6,440 nt of DNA, from the NCBI GenBank assembly GCA_021828635.1, contig JAJZEJ010000657.1:1-6440 (forward strand), in the 5' to 3' direction. The translations under genes and the position numbers were made by a program. Of the stretch, positions 1 through 5,813 are shown one piece after another. The notes beneath the pieces are model-generated. The model had not been told where the DNA came from. It did no database searches and worked only from the letters and a program-made list of their open reading frames with translations. Origin of the DNA: Chloroflexota bacterium. GTDB lineage: Bacteria; Chloroflexota; Ktedonobacteria; Ktedonobacterales; Ktedonobacteraceae. Numbering within the stretch: the stretch's first letter is position 1; the number at the start of each line of letters is the position of its first letter.

Positions 1-6
1 TGCCAT
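1..6 (-). other. Possible start of a divergent gene running off the left edge
   Basis: On the minus strand positions 6-4 read ATG, followed by GCA. A purine-rich GGGAGGAAAA lies upstream (complement of 16-25), a good Shine-Dalgarno match, although the spacing of about 13 nt from GGAGG is a little long. Only two codons lie in the window, so the product cannot be named. If real, the gene is divergent from the MFS transporter and 7-264 is a shared control region. The call rests on the ribosome-binding-like sequence alone. Confidence 0.3.
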
Positions 7-264
7 CAGTGTTAATTTTCCTCCCGTCCAAACAAATAGCTTGTGAGTGCAAAGATGATACAAGATGATTCCTGACTAAGTTTATCAATGCAGTAAACAA
101 TCGGAGTGAGCAATATATTCCCGCTTACTTAACACTGCTCGTAGGTATCAGTCTCTCGATCTTGATTAGAAAAATGTTGGTGAACAATGTCCAGGTGTTT
201 CTATGTGGTATGCTAAGGCTAGTTTTGTTCGGCTTATTTGCCACATCAAAGGTTTTCAGCATTT
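7..264. other. Non-coding region upstream of the MFS gene
   Basis: I see no coding frame with a credible start here, and the stretch looks AT-richer than the genes around it. It probably carries the transporter's promoter. The best -10 candidate is an extended type, TGGTATGCT at 206-214, but no matching -35 box is visible. CAGTGTTAA at 7-15 recurs inverted as TTAACACTG at 129-137. No RNA gene was recognised. Confidence 0.5.
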
Positions 265-1554
265 ATGTCCAACACCAAGCAGATGGCGCGTCGGCGCAAT
301 GTCTTCTCGGCTATCTCAAATAGTCTCATCCTGCGTAATCGTACATTGTTAGGCGTTTCATTGGCTGTTTTCGCCGCTTATACGGGGGCGGGCATGGTTG
401 GTCCAGTGCGTGTTCTCTATGCGCAGCAGCAGGGAGCATCACTGGTCATCATTGATGCGATGGCTTCGGCTTTTTTAGTTTCTAACTTTCTCTTCCAGTA
501 TCCCGTCGGCTGGCTGGCAGATCATCGGGGACGCAAGCAGATAATCATTATTGGTCTGTTGGCGCAGGCACTGATTGCGGCGGCCTACTTGCCAGTCAGC
601 AACCCCACCCTATTTATCGTGTTGCGTTTTGTCGAAGGTATAGGCAGTGCCGCTATCCTGCCACCAGCTCGCGCACTGATCGTTGACAATGTGCCGCCGG
701 AGCAGCAGGGCGAGGCATACGGCACATTCAGTGCCTTCTACTACGCTGGTTTCTTGCTCGGACCTGGTATCGGCGGCATGATCGCCACTTGGGGCTATTC
801 CACAGCCTTTATCGGGGCCATTGTCACGCGCTTGGTAGCTGTCGTCATTGTAATGCTTATGGTGACGGCTACGGTTGTACACAAAACGCCAGCAGATGCG
901 CCACAGCTAGATGTTACCATCACTGAGCCAGTAATAACGAAACATTCGCTTTATCGTGCGTTATTCATCTTGCCCTTAGTTGGTGCTTATATTCTAGCCT
1001 TTGGTGATTATCTATATCTTGGCTTTGATATGACGCTTATGCCACTTTGGATGCACGATCATCTCAAAGCCACCGTTGTCGTGATTGGTATTGCTTACAT
1101 GACGTGGTCGTTGCCAACTATGTTGCTTTCACCTTTCACCGGACGTGTAGCCGACCGCAAGCGCCGTTCTACACTCATTCTGATCTTTGGTCTGGCGCAG
1201 GTACCGCTTTACATCACCTATGGATTGGCGAACACAGCCCTGCTAGTAGTCATTATCTTTGGCATTCATGGTATCGTGTATGCCTTTATTCAGCCAGCCG
1301 TTGATGCCAGCGTAGCTGCTGCCTCACTCAGTGGTGTACGTGCCAGAGTACAGGGTTTGTATACGACGGTCGGACTCTTCGGCGCGTTCATCGGAGCCAG
1401 TGCCTTCAGTTGGCTGTATGCGCTCAACTTCCGTTTGCCGCTCTATGCACTCGGCCTCGGCTATGGCCTGTGCGTTCTTATCGGTGGTCTGCTGATTCGC
1501 CGTGCTGAGCAACGTGCGAAACATGCGCCCTATGAGGTTGGCGACGGAGGCTGA
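265..1554 (+). CDS. Major facilitator superfamily transporter, DHA1-like
   Basis: This is an inner-membrane transporter of 429 residues, the usual MFS length, with about twelve hydrophobic segments in two halves split by a polar loop near residues 203-229. The MFS motif A appears as GWLADHRGRK (82-91) after the second helix, and a second copy, GRVADRKRR (293-301), follows helix 8. A motif-B-like LRFVEGIGSA is at 120-129. GFLLGPGIGG (162-171) in helix 5 resembles motif C, typical of proton-coupled drug antiporters. By family knowledge it probably exports a small molecule in exchange for protons; the substrate cannot be told from the sequence. I chose ATG 265, preceded by AAAGG at 248-252, over an in-frame TTG at 238 that has no well-placed ribosome-binding site. 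It has no operon partner. Its 3' end overlaps the convergent PAP2 gene by 25 bp. A sugar or other solute facilitator is possible. Confidence 0.92.
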   Translation: MSNTKQMARRRNVFSAISNSLILRNRTLLGVSLAVFAAYTGAGMVGPVRVLYAQQQGASLVIIDAMASAFLVSNFLFQYPVGWLADHRGRKQIIIIGLLAQALIAAAYLPVSNPTLFIVLRFVEGIGSAAILPPARALIVDNVPPEQQGEAYGTFSAFYYAGFLLGPGIGGMIATWGYSTAFIGAIVTRLVAVVIVMLMVTATVVHKTPADAPQLDVTITEPVITKHSLYRALFILPLVGAYILAFGDYLYLGFDMTLMPLWMHDHLKATVVVIGIAYMTWSLPTMLLSPFTGRVADRKRRSTLILIFGLAQVPLYITYGLANTALLVVIIFGIHGIVYAFIQPAVDASVAAASLSGVRARVQGLYTTVGLFGAFIGASAFSWLYALNFRLPLYALGLGYGLCVLIGGLLIRRAEQRAKHAPYEVGDGG

Positions 1555-2387
1555 GGCTCGATAATTGGCTCACCGCGTTCCGGCTTGTGAGCCAGCACGC
1601 CACGCCGTTTTAAGTTCAGGTAGAGCCACAGACTGAGGCCGAGCAGCAGGCTACCGAAGAGATAGGCTCCCAGCACATCGCTGGACCAGTGCGCTCCCAG
1701 GTAGACACGCGAGGGGCCAACCAGTAGCACGAAGAGCGCCGGAATGATCAATACCAGGTAGTGCCACCAACGGTCGCGTTTGAGCAGAATGATTCCTAAT
1801 GAGAAGAGCAGACCCCAGTAAGCTACATATGACATGACGTGTCCACTTGGAAAACTCTGCCCCGCGGCATGACGAAAAACATCGACCAGCCGTGCGGATG
1901 GGCGAGGCCGGTTGACGATGACTTTGATGGCGAGATTGAGTAATGCGCTAACGAGTGATAGCACAATGACATAGATGGCTTCGAGTCGCAAACGCACCAG
2001 CCAGAAAATGATAGCTGTCACGAGAATGAGGCCCGCGAAGATGAAGGGATGATAGCCGAGATAGCTGGTCCAGGTCATCAGGTTAACGAGCCAGGGCGCG
2101 TGATTCTCTTGAAATGTGCGTGTGATGGTGGTATCAATCCAATCGACGGGATGGAAATGTACGAAGACGGCCAGCAATGTGAATAGGACGAACTCAATAA
2201 GGTAGAGTGTGATGAAGAGCAGAGCGCGTTTTGAAGATTGATGCCAGGGAACACGGCTTCTCCTCACTTCATGCTCAGCCTGTTGTACAATATCTTGCAC
2301 GCCTTCACTAAGCGTATCTGGCTTATCCTGCTGATTTTGTTGTTCCTGTTGTTCTTGCAGCTTATCTATAGGTTCGCGTGCTGACAT
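1530..2387 (-). CDS. PAP2 superfamily membrane phosphatase
   Basis: A 285-residue integral membrane phosphatase of the PAP2 (phosphatidic acid phosphatase type 2) superfamily. All three signature motifs are intact: K155-x6-R162-P163, P180-S-G-H183, and S226-R227-x5-H233-x3-D237. The conserved histidines (H183, H233) and D237 form the known catalytic centre, which removes phosphate from lipid phosphates such as phosphatidate, phosphatidylglycerophosphate or undecaprenyl diphosphate; the exact substrate is not visible. About six hydrophobic segments are seen (near 54-78, 113-132, 136-155, 184-202, 208-224, 238-258). A polar, glutamine-rich N-terminal tail (residues 1-50) precedes the first helix and is probably cytoplasmic. 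The C-terminus is Pro/Glu-rich. The start is well supported by AGGAGG at 2398-2403, 10 nt upstream. The gene is divergent from the GNAT gene and overlaps the convergent MFS gene. Confidence 0.95.
   Translation of the reverse strand: MSAREPIDKLQEQQEQQNQQDKPDTLSEGVQDIVQQAEHEVRRSRVPWHQSSKRALLFITLYLIEFVLFTLLAVFVHFHPVDWIDTTITRTFQENHAPWLVNLMTWTSYLGYHPFIFAGLILVTAIIFWLVRLRLEAIYVIVLSLVSALLNLAIKVIVNRPRPSARLVDVFRHAAGQSFPSGHVMSYVAYWGLLFSLGIILLKRDRWWHYLVLIIPALFVLLVGPSRVYLGAHWSSDVLGAYLFGSLLLGLSLWLYLNLKRRGVLAHKPERGEPIIEPQPPSPTS
1566..1594. terminator. Hairpin just past the MFS stop, weak terminator candidate
   Basis: TGGCTCAC (1566-1573) and GTGAGCCA (1587-1594) form a perfect 8-bp stem around a 13-nt loop, starting 11 nt after the MFS stop codon. 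No T-run follows on the plus strand, and the hairpin lies within the 3' coding part of the opposing PAP2 gene. It may slow or stabilise the end of the transporter transcript, or be incidental. Confidence 0.25.
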
Positions 2388-2460
2388 CGACTTATATCCT
2401 CCTGCATCTTGTCATGTAGCTATCCTTATAGATATGATACGTTGCATATGGTAGGGATGG

Positions 2461-2473
2461 GTTCACTGTGAAC
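2461..2473. promoter_or_regulatory. Perfect palindrome, candidate operator
   Basis: GTTCAC-T-GTGAAC is a perfect 13-nt palindrome with 6-bp arms. It directly abuts the TTGACG -35 box of the predicted GNAT promoter and lies in the divergent region shared with the PAP2 gene. Its position suits a dimeric regulator acting on either gene. No regulator gene is in the window. Confidence 0.4.
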
Positions 2474-2503
2474 TTGACGATTAACTCTTATTGGGCATAT
2501 AGT
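2474..2503 (+). promoter_or_regulatory. Sigma-70-type promoter of the GNAT gene
   Basis: TTGACG (2474-2479) and TATAGT (2498-2503), each one mismatch from consensus, are separated by 18 bp. Transcription would begin near 2510 and give a leader of about 35 nt before the ATG at 2546. This is the best promoter match I see in the window. Confidence 0.6.
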
Positions 2504-2545
2504 CAAATCAGGTAAAAGAGGATTGTTGCAAGAAAGGTTGTGATA

Positions 2546-3436
2546 ATGGAGCAGGTAGAGATACGTCCAGCATGTGACGCAGACCGTGAAGCGGTCTTTG
2601 CTTTTTGCGCACAGACCTGGGAATGGGGCGACTATATCCCCAATGTCTGGGAAAACTGGCTACACGACCCACATGGAAAATTACTGGTGGCGACAGATGA
2701 TAAGCAGCCCGTCGGTCTGGCTCATTTGCAAATGCTTAGTGAGAGCGATGCCTGGCTGGAGGGATTGCGTGTTGACCCCGATCATCGTCTACATGGTCTC
2801 GGCACAGCGTTGCATATGGCTTTACAAGAGGAGGCGCTCCGGCGTGGCGCAACCACTGTACGCCTGGTGACGGAAGCGACGAATACGGCTTCATTGCGTA
2901 TCATGCCCCATGTCCAGATGCGCCAGATAGGTGGCTTTGTGCCATTTCGTGCCGTGCCAATGGAACGGACACCAGAGAGCCGCCACGACCACTATGAACG
3001 CACCCAGCTTGCGACAATGGATGATCTGGATGACATCATCAATTATCTCAACGTCTCGAATGTCTTTCCAAGCGCCGGTGGACTCTATTACGCGGGTTTT
3101 ACCGGTTATACCATCTCTGATACGCTGCTAGAAGAGTATATTACCGCGCAGCATGTCTATCTTTTGCGTCGTTGGGAGCGCCTGGATGGACTGGCGATAG
3201 CGGAGCCACGCCAGGAACATGATAGTTTGCGTCTCTCCGTCGGCTATATTGACGGTATGACTATCGAGTCTATTAGCCTGATCGCGCATGATCTGCGTCG
3301 CCGCGCTACCGAACTTGAAGTGGAGAACATCTATGTCTATGCTCCCGATCTCGTGCTGGTGCGGGATGGCCTGACTGGTATCGGCTACGAGTGGGGCGGT
3401 AGTGTGTTCTACACGTTTGAGCGCGGATTGGTATGA
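2546..3436 (+). CDS. GNAT-family N-acetyltransferase, two-part
   Basis: A 296-residue cytoplasmic protein. The first half (about 4-140) is a GNAT acetyltransferase domain: V76-D-P is followed by the acetyl-CoA pyrophosphate-binding pattern R81-x-x-G84-x-G86, then a helix and strand (VRLVTEATN, 106-114) and a final GGF turn near 129-131. It should transfer an acetyl group from acetyl-CoA to an amine; the acceptor is unknown. The second half (about 154-296) has GNAT-like strand spacing (a glycine-rich RLSVGYIDG near 229-237 and a terminal VYAPDLVLV strand near 264-272) but no clear R-x-x-G-x-G/A, so I infer a degenerate second GNAT fold or a substrate-binding domain. The length is about twice that of a single-domain GNAT. 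I chose ATG 2546, 8 nt after AGAAAGG (2531-2537), over GTG 2540, which sits too close to that site. It is a single-gene unit with its own promoter. Confidence 0.9.
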   Translation: MEQVEIRPACDADREAVFAFCAQTWEWGDYIPNVWENWLHDPHGKLLVATDDKQPVGLAHLQMLSESDAWLEGLRVDPDHRLHGLGTALHMALQEEALRRGATTVRLVTEATNTASLRIMPHVQMRQIGGFVPFRAVPMERTPESRHDHYERTQLATMDDLDDIINYLNVSNVFPSAGGLYYAGFTGYTISDTLLEEYITAQHVYLLRRWERLDGLAIAEPRQEHDSLRLSVGYIDGMTIESISLIAHDLRRRATELEVENIYVYAPDLVLVRDGLTGIGYEWGGSVFYTFERGLV

Positions 3437-3512
3437 TGTGGGGGCGTGATGAATCACGCCCTGTGAGTGCATCCATGAGAGAGCAGGGCGTGATGAATCA
3501 CGCCCCTACATC
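3435..3512. repeat. Nested REP-like inverted repeat between convergent genes
   Basis: Two 29-nt arms, 3435-3463 and 3484-3512, are inverted copies matching at 26 of 29 positions around a 20-nt loop. Each arm is itself palindromic: GGGCGTGAT-GA-ATCACGCCC occurs at 3442-3461 and again at 3486-3505. The element can fold as two small hairpins or one long one. It lies exactly between two convergent stop codons, as REP-type elements and bidirectional terminators often do. The left arm begins inside the GNAT stop codon, and the right arm encodes the last four residues and the stop of the KAS III gene. No T-run follows it. Confidence 0.85.
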
Positions 3513-4751
3513 TGGGTTAAGCACAGCATCGACGCTGTGCAAGTCGTGGTAGCGTAGCAACCAGCAACCATAGTTCATGCCGCCACCGACGGCGGGTAGG
3601 GCAATCCATTCGCCATCATGCAGGCGTTTCTGGCGCAGCAATTCGACCAGCGCGGTGGCGATGCTGGCGTTCGAGAGGTTGCCATAGTAGCGGAAATTAT
3701 CGACCAGTTTGTTCATGGTTGAGGCGGGCCAGCCGTAGTCATTGATGAGCAATTCGCCCAAGCGGCGTGTGATGCGCGAATTGGCCTGATGTGGAATAAT
3801 GTGCTTGAGATCATCGTGCGCCAGACCAGCATGGCGGCAGAGCGCATCGACGGATTCTGCCATCGCACGTGGAGCCTCACGGAAAACCTCTTTACCATTC
3901 ATCTTCGTATAACCAACCATGTACTGTGTGAGCATCTGGTTGAGTTCTTTGCCTTTGCCATCGCGGTAGAGCTGGCGCATCTTGATATCGACCTCAGCCA
4001 TCTCGACTACATCTTTGCGCAGTGGAGTCTGGTAGAAGAGCGATGAAGCCTGGCGGGCATCGGCCCCATTGATGATATAGCTATCCTCATCACCCCGTTC
4101 AAGCAGGAAGGCGGCGGCTCCCTCGCCGAAGAGAGAACTCGTTTTCCAGTCCAGTACGTTCATGATATTGGGGAGGAGACCCTCGGCTGTCACGAGCAAG
4201 ACCAGTTTCGCCGAACTGGCACTCAGAATCTCGGAACAGACTTGAAAGGCTTCGCTCTGGCAGGCACAGGCTCCTCTGAGCATGGTGGCGCGAATGGGTT
4301 TGAGGCCCAGACGTGTTTGCACCAGACCGGCAATAGTTGGAAAAGCGTCATTGTCTGAGGATGAAGCGCCGATAATTGTATCAATTTCTGAGGCGTCGCG
4401 TCCGGCGCTGGCGAGCGCACGCTGAGCAGCCATGACCGCCATATCTACCAGCGATTCTTCGGCTGGTGCGCTAGCATCGCTGAGCAGACCAGGAGCATCG
4501 GCTCCGGCCATTTTGCGGCAGAGGTCGATAGTGCTGGCGCGTACATGGCGTGTTTTGAGGCCGGTAACGCGCTCCAGGTCATCGGCGCTGCGAGGATCAC
4601 CTAGTTGCGTTGAGATGTAAGCGAAAAACTCGTTGGTAATGCTACATGCGGGCGCGTAGTTACCCAGCCCAATCAGGCGAACCTTTGCCTGTGTGTATAC
4701 CTGTGGCACAATATAGCTATATTGGGGCCACTGACCTTCCTGGTTTATCAT
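3498..4751 (-). CDS. 3-oxoacyl-ACP synthase III-like (KAS III) protein
   Basis: A 417-residue cytoplasmic thiolase-fold condensing enzyme. The Cys-His-Asn triad of KAS III is present: C162 in RGACACQ, H321 in HQAN (321-324), and N358 in YGNLSNAS (356-363). LFGEGAAAFLLERG (207-220) and GGGMNYGCWLLRY (389-401) match conserved family regions. Such enzymes join an acyl thioester to malonyl-ACP by decarboxylative Claisen condensation, to start fatty acid synthesis or make specialised lipids. It is about 100 residues longer than typical FabH, with a polar N-terminal extension (about 1-22), an enlarged middle (about 235-290) and a C-terminal tail (402-417). It may therefore be a specialised paralogue rather than housekeeping FabH. 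No acyl carrier protein or other fab gene is adjacent. The start is supported by GGAGGT (complement of 4762-4767), 10 nt upstream. The last four residues and the stop come from the REP-like repeat. Confidence 0.92.
   Translation of the reverse strand: MINQEGQWPQYSYIVPQVYTQAKVRLIGLGNYAPACSITNEFFAYISTQLGDPRSADDLERVTGLKTRHVRASTIDLCRKMAGADAPGLLSDASAPAEESLVDMAVMAAQRALASAGRDASEIDTIIGASSSDNDAFPTIAGLVQTRLGLKPIRATMLRGACACQSEAFQVCSEILSASSAKLVLLVTAEGLLPNIMNVLDWKTSSLFGEGAAAFLLERGDEDSYIINGADARQASSLFYQTPLRKDVVEMAEVDIKMRQLYRDGKGKELNQMLTQYMVGYTKMNGKEVFREAPRAMAESVDALCRHAGLAHDDLKHIIPHQANSRITRRLGELLINDYGWPASTMNKLVDNFRYYGNLSNASIATALVELLRQKRLHDGEWIALPAVGGGMNYGCWLLRYHDLHSVDAVLNPDVGA
3521..3540. terminator. Small perfect hairpin inside the 3' end of the KAS III gene
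   Basis: GCACAGC (3521-3527) and GCTGTGC (3534-3540) form a 7-bp perfect stem with a 6-nt loop, about 20 nt before the KAS III stop. On the minus strand it is followed by TTAACC, not a clear T-run. Together with the adjacent REP-like repeat it may help end or protect the transcript; as a terminator it is weak. Confidence 0.25.
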
Positions 4752-4779
4752 GGTACAAAAGACCTCCGCACGAGGATGA

Positions 4780-4794
4780 TTGAAATAATGTCAA
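4780..4794. promoter_or_regulatory. Imperfect palindrome at the KAS III start site, candidate operator
   Basis: TTGAAATAATGTCAA is a 15-nt sequence with 12 of 14 symmetric positions matching (TTGAnAT-n-ATnTCAA). It overlaps the predicted transcription start of the KAS III gene, where a repressor would block initiation. It matches no regulator site that I recognise. Confidence 0.3.
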
Positions 4795-4798
4795 CCTC

Positions 4799-4807
4799 AG
4801 TATACCA
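4799..4807 (-). promoter_or_regulatory. Extended -10 promoter of the KAS III gene
   Basis: The minus strand reads TGGTATACT from 4807 to 4799: an extended -10 (TG-n) joined to TATACT, one mismatch from consensus. No clear -35 box is visible 16-18 bp upstream, which is tolerable for extended -10 promoters. Transcription would start near 4792, leaving about 40 nt of leader before the ATG. Confidence 0.45.
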
Positions 4808-4853
4808 TATCCTGGGTTGCGAAAAAGAATGTCCACGAGGGATAGCACCTTAC

Positions 4854-4914
4854 CTCAAGAGAAAGCGCCAGAGAAGAATCTATCAGCAGATTTTCTCTGG
4901 CGCTTTCTCTTGAG
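4854..4914 (-). terminator. Long perfect hairpin, probable terminator of the zinc-ribbon gene
   Basis: The 22-nt arms 4854-4875 and 4893-4914 are perfect inverted complements around a 17-nt loop, in which AATC and GATT could pair a little further. The core AGCGCCAGAG is flanked by AAGAGAA on one side and followed by TTTCTCTT on the other. A GC-rich stem is therefore followed by a T-rich tract on both strands, which suits a bidirectional intrinsic terminator. It starts 25 nt after the zinc-ribbon stop and insulates that gene from KAS III on the same strand. Confidence 0.65.
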
Positions 4915-4939
4915 ATAGAGAGTCTCTTAATCTGGCGTA

Positions 4940-5389
4940 CTACCAGCGGTTGCCGGAGCGGCGATCTCCACCACCACCACGGCGGTCGCGGCCACCGCCA
5001 CGGTCGCCATAGCCACCACCACCACCACTGTTACCACCACCATTATAACTGCTACCAGCGTAGTTGTTGTTATAATCGCGGCGTGGTGGACGTGAGGCGC
5101 GTTGTGCCTGGAAACAGTCACTGCAATAGACGGGACGATCTTCGCGTGGGACGAACGGAACGGAAGTGGGACGCCCGCAAGCGGCGCAGGTGGTCTCATA
5201 GCTTTCGCGCTGCTCGGAACGCCCGGAAGACTGGCCGCCACGGCGGGCTGCGCGGCATGAGGGGCAACGACTAGGGGTATTGGTCAAGCCCTTACGTGCA
5301 TAAAACTCTTGCTCACCGGCTGTGAAGGTGAAGTCCTGGCCGCAGTCGCGGCAAGTCAGAATACGATCTCGGTATTCCTCATAGGTCAT
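4940..5389 (-). CDS. Zinc-ribbon protein with a Gly/Arg-rich (RGG-like) tail
   Basis: A 149-residue soluble protein with two four-cysteine modules and a disordered tail. Module one has C13, C16, C42 and C45, with the sequence style (FTAGEQEFYARKGL, then RCPSCRAARR) of the 'probable zinc-ribbon' zf-trcl family. Module two has C68, C71, C89 and C92, a CxxC-x17-CxxC arrangement found in a recognised small bacterial and archaeal domain. Residues 98-149 are rich in Gly, Arg, Asn and Tyr with GGGRDRRGGGG-like runs, resembling RGG boxes of RNA-binding proteins. I infer a nucleic-acid-binding, perhaps RNA-associated, role; family function is not established. ATG 5389 is preceded by AAGGGG (complement of 5401-5406), 11 nt upstream. 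It is transcribed on its own, with a strong hairpin after the stop. I found no convincing -35/-10 pair upstream. Confidence 0.88.
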   Translation of the reverse strand: MTYEEYRDRILTCRDCGQDFTFTAGEQEFYARKGLTNTPSRCPSCRAARRGGQSSGRSEQRESYETTCAACGRPTSVPFVPREDRPVYCSDCFQAQRASRPPRRDYNNNYAGSSYNGGGNSGGGGGYGDRGGGRDRRGGGGDRRSGNRW

Positions 5390-5773
5390 GGGTAGAAGTT
5401 CCCCTTTTTCAAGAATGCAATTCGCTCCGCGTACAAACGACGGTTCCTAGTAATCAATGCAGGACTTTACACCTTGTTACAACCTCTAACAGAGGGATAC
5501 AGCTCCTGGTGGCTAGTTAAGGTAGTGAACTCCAGTATCCTGGCAGCGGAGCGTGCAGGGCCGGGGCTGAACATTACTGACCAATTGGGATACGACAATC
5601 CCTTAACCACGAATACATTGTATCATATGTCCGCCAAAAAAGCATTACTTCCAGACACCAAAATCCGCTATGTTACAATCTACGTAGATGGAGGCACGCT
5701 AAGAACCAATGATAGTGTTTAACAAACTACGTTTAGCCGAAAAGCTGGTTCTACACGACAGATTATGATGCGA

Positions 5774-5805
5774 TTGTGGAATAATCGAGCGAGATATGCT
5801 ATGAT
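5774..5805 (+). promoter_or_regulatory. Candidate promoter of the Uma2 gene
   Basis: An extended -10, TGCTATGAT (5797-5805 region; TATGAT at 5800-5805), lies about 60 nt before the Uma2 start. The nearest -35-like hexamer, TTGTGG (5774-5779), is 20 bp away, which is long, so the promoter would depend on the extended -10. The -10 sits inside a palindrome, ATGCTAT-GATG-ATAGCAT (5796-5813). Confidence 0.33.
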
Positions 5806-5813
5806 GATAGCAT
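5796..5813. promoter_or_regulatory. Palindrome over the Uma2 -10, candidate operator
   Basis: ATGCTAT (5796-5802) and ATAGCAT (5807-5813) are perfect inverted 7-mers separated by GATG. The site covers the predicted -10 of the Uma2 gene, so a bound protein would block RNA polymerase. No cognate regulator is in the window. Confidence 0.35.

Noticed and set aside
3128..3472. A 114-codon minus-strand open frame opposite the GNAT gene
   Set aside because: It is the antisense of a clear GNAT coding region and begins inside the repeat, with no family resemblance.
4789..4794. A perfect minus-strand TTGACA as the -35 box of KAS III
   Set aside because: No -10-like hexamer lies 16-18 bp downstream (the region reads GTGCGG); the upstream extended -10 at 4799-4807 is a better fit.
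4979..5045. CCACCACCA-rich stretch as a tandem DNA repeat
   Set aside because: It is the coding sequence of the Gly/Arg-rich tail of the zinc-ribbon protein, irregular in unit length and explained by amino-acid composition.
5500..5605. Possible riboswitch or T-box-like leader
   Set aside because: I looked for conserved cores such as the T-box and cobalamin-box motifs and found none; only short stems are visible.
5474..5722. An 82-codon open frame starting at TTG in the intergenic region
   Set aside because: No ribosome-binding site, a rare start codon, no recognisable domain and an unremarkable composition; more likely chance, although a decayed gene cannot be excluded.
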